A DNA stretch of 64,000 nt from a bacterium (GTDB taxonomy: Bacteria; Planctomycetota; Planctomycetia; Pirellulales; Pirellulaceae). Made by a program: the position numbers and the translations under genes. The notes under the pieces were generated by a model that made no database searches, was not told where the DNA came from, and was given only the letters and a program-made list of their open reading frames with translations. Below, piece by piece: positions 8,935 to 18,290 of this stretch (position 1 is the stretch's first letter; each line of letters starts with the position of its first letter). The stretch lies in contig JAUIGN010000025.1 in assembly GCA_030430075.1 (NCBI GenBank), positions 1-64,000 of the forward strand, read 5' to 3'.

Positions 8935-9945
8935 ATGCGGCATCCACCGCTCCGTTGGGGCATCATCGGCATGGGCCGGTTCGGCCGAATTCACGCGCAG
9001 GCGATTCAAGGGATTCCGGATCAGCAACTGGTTGCTGTCTGCAACCGCACGCGCGAGCGGCTCGACCTGGCCGCGGACGAATTTCAGGTATCCTCTGCCT
9101 ACACCGATTTTCGCCGGTTGCTTGATGACCCCCAGGTCGACGTGGTCACCATCACCACGCATTGGCGAGAGCATTTCGAGATCGCCCGAGACGCGCTGGC
9201 TTCCGGAAAGCACGTGTTCCTGGAAAAGCCGATGGCGGAGACGGCCGCACAGTGTTGGGAACTGGTCCACCTGGCGCGCGAGGTTCGCGGCCACTTCATG
9301 GTCGGCCACATCTGCCGCTTTGACCCCCGCGTGACATTGGCCAAAGCGGCCATCGACGAAGGCCGGATCGGCCGAATCGTCTCGATGCATGCCAAGCGCA
9401 ACTTACCGACGGCCCCCGGTTGGTTGCGCCTCGACAAGACGTCACCGTTAATGGGGGACGGGGTGCACGACGCGGATCTCTTGATGTGGTTTCTGGACGG
9501 GGCACCCTCGCGCGTTTACGGCAAGTCAATTCGAGTGAACCAGTTTACGTATCCCGATATCGGCTGGGCCATGTTGGAATTCGGTGACGAGGCGATCGGC
9601 GTTGTCGAGACCAATTGGTGCCTCCCCGCCAACACGCCGACCGCCATTGATGCCAAGATCGAAGTCGTGGGGACTAGCGGTCAACTGACCATCGATTGCG
9701 CACAGACCGGCCTGGCCATTGTGGATCGCAACGGCCTGAAGATGCAGGACACCGCGTATTGGCCGGAGCAGCATGGCGGCATCGTCGGTATCTTGCGCGA
9801 CGAGATTGCTTACTTTGCCGCCTGCATTCGCGATCAGCGGGCACCCGAAGTGATCACGCCTGACGAAGCGGCCCGTGCCGTGGCCGTGTTGGAGACGGCC
9901 GAACGATCCGCGGCGGCGGGACAGCCGCTGGCGTTCGAAGCATAG
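8935..9945 (+). CDS. Gfo/Idh/MocA family NAD(P)-dependent oxidoreductase (cytoplasmic)
   Basis: The 336-aa protein begins LRWGIIGMGRFGRIHAQA, the Rossmann glycine motif, and carries the family block GKHVFLEKPMAE with the catalytic-region lysine. It has no signal peptide, unlike the two other members in the window. GDGVHDADLLMWFL is the C-terminal-domain motif with the conserved His/Asp. The ATG at 8935 follows the stop of the DUF1080 gene by 1 bp, indicating translational coupling. It probably oxidises or reduces a sugar or inositol; the substrate is unknown. Confidence 0.88.
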   Translation: MRHPPLRWGIIGMGRFGRIHAQAIQGIPDQQLVAVCNRTRERLDLAADEFQVSSAYTDFRRLLDDPQVDVVTITTHWREHFEIARDALASGKHVFLEKPMAETAAQCWELVHLAREVRGHFMVGHICRFDPRVTLAKAAIDEGRIGRIVSMHAKRNLPTAPGWLRLDKTSPLMGDGVHDADLLMWFLDGAPSRVYGKSIRVNQFTYPDIGWAMLEFGDEAIGVVETNWCLPANTPTAIDAKIEVVGTSGQLTIDCAQTGLAIVDRNGLKMQDTAYWPEQHGGIVGILRDEIAYFAACIRDQRAPEVITPDEAARAVAVLETAERSAAAGQPLAFEA

Positions 9946-9957
9946 CGAGGAACGGGG

Positions 9958-11004
9958 TTACGCTGCCGCCGAACGCTCGCGCCGCGTCTCGCCCTGATGG
10001 AGACGCCAGCGCTGAAAGCCGCGATCCATCTGCTCGATCCGCAACGATTCGCGCGCCATCCACAACGTCACCGGCGCGTCGTCGGATGACGTCCGGCCGG
10101 CCGTTCGCAGCGAACCGGCATCGTGCTCGCGGATCACCTGCACATACTCGGCCCCCAACAGAAGCACGCCCACTGCGTAGTACGCCCACAGCATGACCGC
10201 GGAGAGTGAGCCCACCACGCCGTACGCTGTGTAGCGGTCCGCGATCAGAAACTCGGCCAAGACCAGCCGCCCCGCTTCCCAGGTCACGGCCGCCAAGAGC
10301 CCTCCACGGGCCGCGCGGCGCAGGTCGACTTTGGCGCGGCCCAGCAACCGATAGATCGACGTGAAAACACAAGCATTCAATCCCATACTCACCACGGCTT
10401 CCGCCAGCAGCCACCCCCACGGTGCGATCGGCAAGTGGCTCTCGGTGAAGCGGTGCACCGTCGTCAGTGTCATGCTTGCGCCGAAGACGACCGCCACCAC
10501 CAGTCCCAAAGCGAGCAAGGTCGCCAGGGCCTTCATCCGATACATCAGCAGGTGCAGTCCACGCGACCAGAGGCTCTGATTGCGCCGCCGCTCGGTCTTC
10601 CAGATCAGCTCCAAGGCCCGTTCAAAACGCATGCAGACAACCATGGCGGCGGCGACCAGCCCGAGCAGCCCGACCGGACCGCCAAGGGTCGTATGATCCT
10701 GACACTGTTGGAGTGCCGTGCTGACGGAGTCCGCCACCTCCGAGGAGAGGGTGTCTTCAATCGCGACGATGAAATCCAACTCCACGTCGAGGCCCCACGA
10801 CGTGTGATTGAGAAAGAGGCTGAAGGCGGCGATCAAGACCAGCAGGAAGGGGACCAGCGAAATCGTGGCGTAGAAGGCGACACCGGCCGCAAGCAGCCCG
10901 GCGTCGTCATCGAACCACCGCTGTGTGGCTTCGCGCAAGTTGAGTAGCACGCACCAGAGGTACCTGGCGACCGCTACCACCCACCGCCCCATTCGGCGTC
11001 CCAT
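9958..11004 (-). CDS. YihY/BrkB family inner-membrane protein
   Basis: The 348-aa protein has about six hydrophobic segments, beginning with the family signature AAGVAFYATISLVPFLLVLIAA, then VGLLGLVAAAMVVCMRFERALE, LATLLALGLVVAVVFG, and near the end GSLSAVMLWAYYAVGVLLLGAEY. The family was once called ribonuclease BN, now considered wrong; it is a transporter-like membrane protein of unsettled role. ATG 11004 has GGAG 7 nt upstream. The C-terminal ~60 residues are a charged cytoplasmic tail. Confidence 0.88.
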   Translation of the reverse strand: MGRRMGRWVVAVARYLWCVLLNLREATQRWFDDDAGLLAAGVAFYATISLVPFLLVLIAAFSLFLNHTSWGLDVELDFIVAIEDTLSSEVADSVSTALQQCQDHTTLGGPVGLLGLVAAAMVVCMRFERALELIWKTERRRNQSLWSRGLHLLMYRMKALATLLALGLVVAVVFGASMTLTTVHRFTESHLPIAPWGWLLAEAVVSMGLNACVFTSIYRLLGRAKVDLRRAARGGLLAAVTWEAGRLVLAEFLIADRYTAYGVVGSLSAVMLWAYYAVGVLLLGAEYVQVIREHDAGSLRTAGRTSSDDAPVTLWMARESLRIEQMDRGFQRWRLHQGETRRERSAAA

Positions 11005-11026
11005 TCCGTCACTCCAGAGCCAATCT

Positions 11027-11250
11027 CAATACCGTTCAATTGGATTCCACACTTCCGTAGGTCATGCTCTGCATGACATTCGCTTATTCCCTATTCCCTG
11101 GCAGCAATACCGTTCAATCTCCATTCGTACGTCGTTGTTTTCCAATGATGCTAGCGCGAAGAACGCCGACGGCCGGTAGGACCGTCACCCCTTTGCCAGG
11201 CGACATGCCGCGGATGCGATCACCGGATCCGAATCGGAACGTACCGGGGG
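11027..11250 (+). repeat. Dispersed hairpin element, long copy A
   Basis: About 220 bp here align by eye over nearly the whole length with 46336-46560, with very similar spacing, at roughly 70% identity. The core 11061-11077 is a perfect hairpin GTCATGC-TCT-GCATGAC preceded by TTCCGTAG. A perfect 14-nt direct repeat CAATACCGTTCAAT brackets the hairpin at 11027-11040 and 11105-11118. The outer part overlaps a minus-strand reading frame whose peptide is also similar between copies. No transposase is present, so this is a non-autonomous or domesticated element. Confidence 0.65.
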
Positions 11251-11359
11251 CAACCTGATCCAGCACGAATCTGGTGCAGTCGTTGCTAGCTGGGTTCCGT
11301 TCGAGCACTTTGCCGAGATTGAACATGCTGGTGGATGAAAGGGGACCGCCCCGTTTCAT
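11114..11359 (-). CDS. Possible small protein encoded within element A
   Basis: An 81-aa frame from the ATG at 11359, with a strong GGAGG site 6 nt upstream. Its last 35 codons, from GDRIRGMSPGK to the stop, align without gaps with a frame on the minus strand of copy B (ending at 46420), keeping GDxIRxxSPGK, LP and IGK and the same TGA. Several codon differences are synonymous (TCG/TCA, CCG/CCA). This could be a real small protein family or chance similarity of a DNA repeat. No known domain was recognised. Confidence 0.3.
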   Translation of the reverse strand: MKRGGPLSSTSMFNLGKVLERNPASNDCTRFVLDQVAPGTFRFGSGDRIRGMSPGKGVTVLPAVGVLRASIIGKQRRTNGD

Positions 11360-11496
11360 GGTCCACCTCCAATGATTGTCAAGACAATCCACTAGGTCGG
11401 CACCCAGCGCTGGGCAACTTGATGCGGATCGCCGGTCGAGGCGCGAATTCCTGACCGTGTCGTCCGCCTGGCCGTCGCGCCATCGTCGCCAGTTCG

Positions 11497-12312
11497 TCAG
11501 TCCGGCCTGCGGGCTGCTGCGACCGCCTCGACCAACGCCGCGACGCGACGGACATCGATTGGCTGGGAGACGTCGCCGTCTCGTTTGAGGGACGTCCCGA
11601 CGATCAATCCGTCGGCGGAGGCTGCCATCGCGCCCCCGTTGTCGACGTTGACACCGCTTCCAACGAGGACAGGTGCCGGCTTGACGGCTTCCTGAACGGC
11701 TCGAAGTTCGTCCACGTCCGTCGTTGTTCCCGTTGCCTTGCCCGTGACAATCAATCCGTCCGCGCCCCCGCGGCGCACCGCATCGACTGCCTCGTCGATC
11801 AGCGGCCGGGCGGCGAGCGGCACTGCGTGCTTGACGTGAACGTCGGCCAGAATCTGGATACGGACCGCATCCCAGGCCCGCCGCTGGCGCAGCAGTTGGT
11901 GTGCGGCTCCCTGCAATAACCCCTGGTCCGCGGCGTAGGCACCCACCAGCACGTTGACGCGAATGAAGTCGGCACCGACCGCGTGAGCGACAGCCAAAGC
12001 GGCCTCGGCGTCGTTGCGGAGCATGTTGATACCCAGGGGCAAATCGACGTGCCGGCGGACCGCGGCGGCCAACGATGTCATGTGGGCCACGGTAATCGCC
12101 GGAACAGCGGCTGGGTAAAACGGCGTGTCCCCAAAGTTCTCCAGCATCAGTCCGTGGACACCTCCTGCGGCCAATGCCGTTGCATCTGCCAGGACGGCCG
12201 CACGGATGCCGTCCAGGTTTCCCGAAAACCCGGGTGCGCCGGGCAGGGCGGGCACATGGAGCATGCCAATCACAGGACAGGGAATGGATGACCAGGCAGA
12301 AAGCAGGGGCAT
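11497..12312 (-). CDS. BtpA/SgcQ family TIM-barrel protein
   Basis: The 271-aa protein contains PVIGMLHVPALPGAPG at the start, GLMLENFGDTPF, INMLRNDAEAALAVAHAVGADFIRVNV and DGLIVTG, all conserved blocks of the BtpA family, with VLVGSGVN and GLIVGTSLKRDG as the phosphate-binding-like end of a (beta/alpha)8 barrel. BtpA was described in cyanobacteria as a photosystem I biogenesis factor; in non-photosynthetic bacteria the role is unknown and probably in nucleoside or sugar metabolism. ATG 12312 has AAGGA about 10 nt upstream and is preferred over TTG 12345. Confidence 0.85.
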   Translation of the reverse strand: MPLLSAWSSIPCPVIGMLHVPALPGAPGFSGNLDGIRAAVLADATALAAGGVHGLMLENFGDTPFYPAAVPAITVAHMTSLAAAVRRHVDLPLGINMLRNDAEAALAVAHAVGADFIRVNVLVGAYAADQGLLQGAAHQLLRQRRAWDAVRIQILADVHVKHAVPLAARPLIDEAVDAVRRGGADGLIVTGKATGTTTDVDELRAVQEAVKPAPVLVGSGVNVDNGGAMAASADGLIVGTSLKRDGDVSQPIDVRRVAALVEAVAAARRPD

Positions 12313-12734
12313 ACTGTTACAATCCTTGGCTGACGTCTTGCTCAAACTACGTGGGCCATACCCAATCCAAATGCACTCAGCGTTTCCCCGCTAGGATTAG
12401 TCGCTGAGGCGCGGCGGAAGTGTCCCCGCATCCAGCTCCCCGCATCCAGCGCGGATGCGAAGACCTACCACTCTAATCCACGTCAGCATCCCTGACGAAT
12501 CCGGTTCGCGTTTCTTGACATGAATCGAGCGGTTGCCACAAACCGGTTCAGGCCGCTCGGCCCGCAGCCATTGTCCCCGGGCGGAGATTCCCGGCTTCCA
12601 CGGTCGGGTGGCGGTGGCTACCTTCAGGACCTTGGTGATGAAGGTTGCGAACTGAGTGCTGCTCAGTGCTCGACTGGCGGTTCCCTGGGGGCGATGATTG
12701 CCCATTCCTTTTCACGACGATCAACGGAGTGTCC
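12313..12734. other. Divergent intergenic region with a small hairpin
   Basis: This 420-bp stretch separates btpA-like and trmH-like genes. It contains a direct repeat of CCCGCATCCAGC around 12425-12450 and a 7-bp-arm hairpin (12441-12447 with 12453-12459). Promoters for both genes must lie here; none could be assigned with confidence. Confidence 0.35.
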
Positions 12735-13532
12735 ATGGCGGTTGAATATCTGGAGTCCATTGATGATCCACGGCTGGCTCCCTACCGCAAGTTGGCAGCC
12801 GTGGTTCGACCAGAGGTCACGCCGCGGTTCGTCGTCGAGGGGCGATTCCTCGTGGAGCGGCTGCTGGAAAGCCCCCTGGAGACGGAATCGATCGTGACGG
12901 ATGCGGCGCGGGCGGTCGCGCTTGCGGAACGCGCCGGCGCCGGCATCGACCTGCTCGTGTTACCGCCCGCGGCGATCAATCAACTGGTCGGATTTGCCTT
13001 CCACCGCGGGATGTTGGCTTGCGGCCGCAGGCCGACGTTGCCGCAGGTCGGCGAGTTGATTCCTGCCCTCGGCAGGCCCGCACTGCTGGTGCTGTGCGAG
13101 AACGTCGTCGATCCTGCGAACCTGGGGGGCATCCTGAGAAACTGTGCTGCGTTTGGTGCCGATGCGGTCCTCTTGGGGGCGGGCTGCGCCGACCCATACT
13201 CGCGGCGCGTCCTGCGAGTCTCCATGGGGGCCGCCCTGACGATGCAGATTGGGATCACCGAGCATTTGCCTGCGGTCCTGCAACCGTTGGCGAACCTGCA
13301 TCAAGTCGAGCCGGTGGCGGCGGTCGTGGATGCCGACGCCGAGCCGTTGGGCGCCGTCGAACGAATCCACCGCGTGGCCCTGGTTATCGGAAACGAAGGC
13401 ACGGGCCTGTCCCGGGAAGCAGTCGCCGCCTGCCGGCGCAAGGTCACCATTCCTATTCAAGCCGCCGTCGACTCACTCAACGTCGCCGTCGCCAGCGGGT
13501 TGTTCCTTTACCACCTTTCTCAGTTCCGGTAG
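12735..13532 (+). CDS. TrmH (SpoU) family RNA 2'-O-methyltransferase
   Basis: The 265-aa protein has the N-terminal substrate-binding region (FVVEGRFLVERLL), then SPOUT motifs: motif 1 ENVVDPANLGGILRNCAAFGADAV, motif 2 LVIGNEGTGLS and motif 3 IPIQAAVDSLNVAVASGLFLY. It should methylate a ribose 2'-OH in rRNA or tRNA using SAM bound in a trefoil knot. Which nucleotide is modified is not visible. ATG 12735 has GGAG 5 nt upstream. Confidence 0.88.
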   Translation: MAVEYLESIDDPRLAPYRKLAAVVRPEVTPRFVVEGRFLVERLLESPLETESIVTDAARAVALAERAGAGIDLLVLPPAAINQLVGFAFHRGMLACGRRPTLPQVGELIPALGRPALLVLCENVVDPANLGGILRNCAAFGADAVLLGAGCADPYSRRVLRVSMGAALTMQIGITEHLPAVLQPLANLHQVEPVAAVVDADAEPLGAVERIHRVALVIGNEGTGLSREAVAACRRKVTIPIQAAVDSLNVAVASGLFLYHLSQFR

Positions 13533-13559
13533 TTGCCGACGCGGGAGCAGCCTCGCAGG

Positions 13560-15038
13560 TCAGGCAAAAATCTCGTGGATCACTTCCCCTTCCACGTCGG
13601 TCAGGCGGAAGTCACGGCCGTTGTGCCGGTACGTCAGCCGTTTGTGTTCCAGACCCAGTGCGTGCAACATCGTGGCGTGCAGGTCGTGGACGCTGACCCG
13701 GTCCACCGCCGCACGGTGGCCGATCTCGTCCGTTTCCCCATAGGTGGTCCCGCCCTTGATTCCACCACCGGCAAACCAGTACGTGAAGGCGTGCGGATTG
13801 TGGTCGCGGCCCGGTTTAGCCGCTTTCTGGGCGACCGGAAGCCGGCCGAATTCACCACCCCAGATGACCAGCGTTTCGTCAAGAAGGCCTCGCTGCTGGA
13901 GATCCGCCAGCAAGCCGGCGACCGGCTTGTCGGTTTCATTGGCGAATCCCTGGTGGTTGCCCTGAATGTCGTTGTGTCCGTCCCAGCTGCGCTGGTTCTC
14001 CATGCCGCCGGAATAGATCTGCACGAATCGCATGCCCCGTTCAACGAGCCGCCTGGCAATCAAGGTCTGCTTGGCAAAATGGCTGCACCGGTCGTCATCC
14101 AAGCCGTACAGTTGCTGAATATGTTCCGGTTCCTCTTCAATCGCCAAGGCCTCGGGGGCCGCCGTCTGCATGCGGTAGGCAAGCTCGAAGCTCTTGATCC
14201 TGGCCACGAGGTCCTTCTCTTCCGGGCGAGCCGCAGCGTGGCGGCCGTTCAGTTGGGCCAGCAAGTCGAGCTGGGCACGTTGGCGGGGAGGCGTCAGGGC
14301 GGCCGGTGGCTTGAGGTTCTCGATCGGGTCGCCCGTCGGCTTCAGCCAACTTCCCTGGTAGACGCTAGGCAAGAACCCCGCGCCCCAGTTGGCCGAATAT
14401 CCCTTGGGCAGGCCACGGCCCTTGGGATCCGACATGACGACGAAGGCCGGCAGGTCTCGGCTCTCGCTGCCTAATCCGTAAGTGACCCACGACCCGGCAC
14501 ACGGATAGCCCATCTGAGTGAACCCGGTGTTCATTTTGAAGAGAGCCGGGCTGTGATTGTTGGAGCCGGTAAAACCCGAGTGGACGAAGGCCATCTTGTC
14601 GACGTGCTGCGCGAGGTGGGGGAAGATCTCGGAGACCCATTTGCCACACGCGCCATGCTGCGAGAACTTGAATGGCGACTTCATCAAGCCGCCGACCGAG
14701 TTGGCAAAGAAGCCTGTGAAGCGATCAAAACCCTCCAGCGACTGCCCGTCCCGTTTCTCGAGCTCCGGTTTGTAGTCCCAGGTATCAACATGGCTGGGGC
14801 CGCCGTTGACGAATATCCAGATGACGCGTTTTGCCGTTCCCGGAAAGTGGGCCGCCTTGGGGGCCAACGGGTCGCTGGGCGAGTCGGTCGCGCGGCGGTT
14901 GGCCAATAACCGGTTTCCCGACAAGAGTCCTTCGTCCTGGAGCAGGGTTGCCAGCCCCAGCAGACCGGCACCACAACCGGCCCGCCTGAGGATCTCACGG
15001 CGATGCAGTCTCAAGGTCGTCGGCGGTGACTCAGGCAT
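13560..15038 (-). CDS. DUF1501 protein (sulfatase-like fold, Tat-type leader)
   Basis: The 492-aa protein starts with a twin-arginine-like leader (HRREILRRAGCGAGLLGLATLL), then FVNGGPSHVDTWDYKP, HSGFTGSNNHSPAL, YSGGMENQRSWDGHNDIQ and the C-terminal WGGEFGRLPVAQ and GRDHNPHAFTYWFAGGG blocks that define DUF1501, a member of the alkaline-phosphatase-like superfamily. It is the downstream partner of the DUF1549/DUF1553 cytochrome gene, 66 bp away in the same direction; this pair is a planctomycete hallmark. ATG 15038 is preferred; a GTG lies at 15050. Confidence 0.88.
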   Translation of the reverse strand: MPESPPTTLRLHRREILRRAGCGAGLLGLATLLQDEGLLSGNRLLANRRATDSPSDPLAPKAAHFPGTAKRVIWIFVNGGPSHVDTWDYKPELEKRDGQSLEGFDRFTGFFANSVGGLMKSPFKFSQHGACGKWVSEIFPHLAQHVDKMAFVHSGFTGSNNHSPALFKMNTGFTQMGYPCAGSWVTYGLGSESRDLPAFVVMSDPKGRGLPKGYSANWGAGFLPSVYQGSWLKPTGDPIENLKPPAALTPPRQRAQLDLLAQLNGRHAAARPEEKDLVARIKSFELAYRMQTAAPEALAIEEEPEHIQQLYGLDDDRCSHFAKQTLIARRLVERGMRFVQIYSGGMENQRSWDGHNDIQGNHQGFANETDKPVAGLLADLQQRGLLDETLVIWGGEFGRLPVAQKAAKPGRDHNPHAFTYWFAGGGIKGGTTYGETDEIGHRAAVDRVSVHDLHATMLHALGLEHKRLTYRHNGRDFRLTDVEGEVIHEIFA

Positions 15039-15104
15039 GGCGGCGCACACTCCACAAAAGGGGCACGAAAAGGTTCTGGATTTCGCATGTGACCAGGGAT
15101 GGTG

Positions 15105-18100
15105 TCACTCAACAAACACAAACTCGTTCAGACTCATCAGCACCTGACAGAAGTCGGTCATTGCCAGGTGGCGTCCCTGGGCTTCCTCGTCTGCAGCGTA
15201 GCCGGCGATCTGCCGTTCAATGAACTCGACGCTGGATGCCCGCTCGGCATCGTCCGGCGGCCGGCCGATGGCCAGTTCGTACCCGGCGGTGACGGCGCCG
15301 GCCAATGACTCTTCAGCGGCAGGATCAAGCCGCCTGGCAAATGCCTCCGCATAGCCGCGGACCTGCTCGTTATTCATAAAGAGCAACGCTTGAGGCGCGA
15401 TCGTCGTCTGCGGCCGCTCGCCGACACTGACCAGGGGTTCCGGCGAATCAAAGATCTGCATCATCGGCACCAGCCGGCTGCGTTTCACTTTGAAGTAGAT
15501 GCTGCGTCGCTTCATCGCGGCGTCCAGGGTGCCTGGTCCGAACATGGTCGGATCCAGTTGCCCGCTGACCGCCAGCATCTGGTCGCGGATGACTTCGGCC
15601 TCCAGCCGCGTCGACTCGCGCTTCCACCACCAGCGATTGTCGGGGTCGAGCGCTGCCTGGTCCGCGACGTGCGTCGATGCTGCCCGGTACGTTGCGCTGG
15701 TGGCCATCAGCTTGTGAATCGGTTTCAACCGCCAGCCGTTGGCAACCAGTTGAGAAGCCAGCCAATCCAGCAGCTCGGGGTGCGTCGGCCGCTGTCCCTG
15801 AAAACCAAAATCATTGGCCGTCGCCACGATGCCGCGTCCGAAATGGTGCTGCCAGAGCCGGTTGACGATGACCCGGGCCAGCAGGTTGCCCGCGCCCCGG
15901 TCCGTATCGGTCATCCAATCCGCCACCGCTCGGCGACGATGCGTCGTCTCGGCGTCTTCCGGCCGCGGACGCAGCCAGGTCGCTTCCGGCGGAGCGTCGG
16001 TCGTGCCATCCGGTTGCGGCATGAGGACCTGCAGGAACCCGGGAGTTGCCGGGGCGACTTTCTGCGTGGCATCACCTCGCTTGAGGAAGTAAGACTCGGG
16101 ATAGAAATGCGGAAAGCCGCGGCCGTCCGCATGATGCGGAATCGGTTTGACCCCTTCGCTGACCACCATCACCTTGGTGAGCTGGGGGCGCGGCCGCTGG
16201 GCAGCGTGTTGCTGGACGGCGTCATTCAGTTCGCGCCACTTGGGGTCGGTCGTTCGATACCAGCGAAGCAATGTCTGTTGCTGGTCGGCGGTTGGCTGAT
16301 CGCCGCTCTGCCGCAGGGCCGCGACCAGCTCGACCGTCGCTTGCGGTGCCTCCGTCCCGTCCAAGGCTGCCGTTGCGGACGAGGTACTGATGGCCAGACG
16401 CGGGCGGCCAATATTGTGTTTGTTGTTGACGTTGAATTCCAAGGTGAAGGTTAGCCGGGTACCGCCATCGAACCCGACTTGTTCGGTGGTCGCAAACACG
16501 GCGGCGTGATTCTTGCCGAACTGGGGGTCGACCGCCCAACCGGTCTTCTTGTCGTCGTCGATCGAGGCCGCGATGGAGAGATTGCCGGTATTCTGTTGAA
16601 AGCTGGCCCGAGGATCTTTCAGGGCCACCTGCCGCGCCTTGCCGGACGCTTCGTCCGTCCCCAACGGTGCGACCGTGACCGTGAAATTGCCCAGCCCCAT
16701 GTTGCCGTTGGAGGCACGACCGGGACCCTTCTTGACCATCGATTCGTCGGCCAGGGCTTCCAAGCGAATCGCGGTGATTCCCGTCAGCTGCGTCTCGGCA
16801 ACAAAGGTGTATTTGTCGAAGTCCGGATTCTTGCCCGTTGCCAGCAGGGAACCGTCATCCTGCCGTTGCAACGTCGCGCCTCCCTCCGATTGCGCTTCGA
16901 TTACATCCAAGATGATCCAGTCCGGGTCGGGCGACGGCTCGTTCCGGCGATCGGCCAGCCAGGAACGAAACCGGCCAGGTAACTCTTTCGCGGTGAACTC
17001 ATCGAGCTGAGCCACCAGCGGCGCGTGCTCTTGTTCCCATTGCTGCTGGGCCACCTGGTTCTTCTTTCGATCCAGGTCAAGCTCGATGTTGCTGCGGATG
17101 GCCCGGGAGAACGCAGCAACCAGGCGGTAATAGTCACGCGATGGAATCGGATCGAACTTGTGGTCGTGACAGCGGGCACAGCCGACGGTCAGGCCTAACA
17201 TGGCGGTGCCGATCGTGCCCACCATGTCGTCCAGTTCATCGTAGCGGGCCGGTTCAAACTCCTTCTCCGTCAACTGGGTCGGAAACACGCCGGCGCCCAG
17301 GAACCCGGTGGCCATCAGGGCCAGGGGGTTGTCCGCCGCGATTTCATCGCCCGCCAGTTGCCAGCGGACAAACTGGTCGAACGGCAGGTCGAGGTTGAAA
17401 GCCTTGATCACAAAATCACGGTAGTGATACGCGTGTGGTCGATCATAATCCTGCTCGAACCCGTGACTCTCCGCGAACCGCGCGACGTCCAGCCAGTGAC
17501 GCCCCCATCGTTCGCCGAAGTGGGGACTCTCGAGCAGCCGGTCAATCAGTTTCTCGTAGGCCAGCGGGTCCGGATCCGCGACGAACGCCTCGATCTCAGC
17601 GGGTGTCGGCGGCAGACCGGTGAAGTCCAAGGTTGCGCGGCGAATCAAGGTACGGCGATCGGCCGCCCCATTCGGCGTCAGGCCCTGTTCGCGCTGGCGG
17701 GCGAGCACGAAGCGATCGATGTCATTTCGCACCCAGGGCGCGTCGATTGCCGGGGGCGAGGGATTGGCGAGCGGCCGGAACGACCAGAACTCGCGGCGAC
17801 TGTCGTCAATCGTCCGCTGGGTCCAGGCGAGCGGGTCGTCGTCCTGGCCGGCCAGTGGTCGGTCATAGGCGGCCCCCAGATCGATCCATTCGGCCAGGTG
17901 CTGGATTGCCAGCTCGGTGAGCTTCGCTCCGTCTGCGGGCATGGCCGGTTCTTCCTGGTGGGCGGCCAGACGGTACAGCAGGCTCTCTTTCCCGTTTCCG
18001 GGAACGACGGCCGGACCGAGCAACCCGCCCCGCAACAGGGCATCACGCGTGGTGAGATCGAATTCGCTTTCGATCGACTCGCCACCATGGCACTTGAGGC

Positions 18101-18290
18101 AACGGCCAACCAGGATCGGACGCACGTGTCGCTTGAATCGCTCACGACTCTGGGCCATCCTGGCAGCATGCTCTGGAGATGTCGTTTTGTCGGCTGCCGG
18201 TGCGGGGGCGTCGTCTGCCGCAGGTGCAGTGAGCGCCACGACGACAACGGCTGCCGAAACAACCAAGGAAAGAGGACGAAGGTAGGTCAC
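15105..18290 (-). CDS. PSCyt1-DUF1549-DUF1553 planctomycete cytochrome protein
   Basis: The 1061-aa exported protein has a signal peptide (LVVSAAVVVVALTAPAAD), a c-type haem site CLKCH (64-68) in a PSCyt1 domain, DUF1549 (PSCyt2) with RRATLDFTGLPPTPAEIEAF and GERWGRHWLDVARF, a ~400-residue middle section with a beta-rich insert, and DUF1553 (PSD1) with ARVIVNRLWQHHFGRGIV and HPELLDWLASQL. It presumably sits in the periplasm and passes electrons or binds polymer; no member is biochemically defined as far as I know. GTG 18290 has GAGGA 8 nt upstream. It is first in the operon with the DUF1501 gene. Confidence 0.9.
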   Translation of the reverse strand: MTYLRPLSLVVSAAVVVVALTAPAADDAPAPAADKTTSPEHAARMAQSRERFKRHVRPILVGRCLKCHGGESIESEFDLTTRDALLRGGLLGPAVVPGNGKESLLYRLAAHQEEPAMPADGAKLTELAIQHLAEWIDLGAAYDRPLAGQDDDPLAWTQRTIDDSRREFWSFRPLANPSPPAIDAPWVRNDIDRFVLARQREQGLTPNGAADRRTLIRRATLDFTGLPPTPAEIEAFVADPDPLAYEKLIDRLLESPHFGERWGRHWLDVARFAESHGFEQDYDRPHAYHYRDFVIKAFNLDLPFDQFVRWQLAGDEIAADNPLALMATGFLGAGVFPTQLTEKEFEPARYDELDDMVGTIGTAMLGLTVGCARCHDHKFDPIPSRDYYRLVAAFSRAIRSNIELDLDRKKNQVAQQQWEQEHAPLVAQLDEFTAKELPGRFRSWLADRRNEPSPDPDWIILDVIEAQSEGGATLQRQDDGSLLATGKNPDFDKYTFVAETQLTGITAIRLEALADESMVKKGPGRASNGNMGLGNFTVTVAPLGTDEASGKARQVALKDPRASFQQNTGNLSIAASIDDDKKTGWAVDPQFGKNHAAVFATTEQVGFDGGTRLTFTLEFNVNNKHNIGRPRLAISTSSATAALDGTEAPQATVELVAALRQSGDQPTADQQQTLLRWYRTTDPKWRELNDAVQQHAAQRPRPQLTKVMVVSEGVKPIPHHADGRGFPHFYPESYFLKRGDATQKVAPATPGFLQVLMPQPDGTTDAPPEATWLRPRPEDAETTHRRRAVADWMTDTDRGAGNLLARVIVNRLWQHHFGRGIVATANDFGFQGQRPTHPELLDWLASQLVANGWRLKPIHKLMATSATYRAASTHVADQAALDPDNRWWWKRESTRLEAEVIRDQMLAVSGQLDPTMFGPGTLDAAMKRRSIYFKVKRSRLVPMMQIFDSPEPLVSVGERPQTTIAPQALLFMNNEQVRGYAEAFARRLDPAAEESLAGAVTAGYELAIGRPPDDAERASSVEFIERQIAGYAADEEAQGRHLAMTDFCQVLMSLNEFVFVE

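Noticed and set aside
15390-16454. 354-aa plus-strand frame opposite the DUF1549/DUF1553 gene
   Set aside because: Antisense frame of a well-supported gene with no domain of its own.
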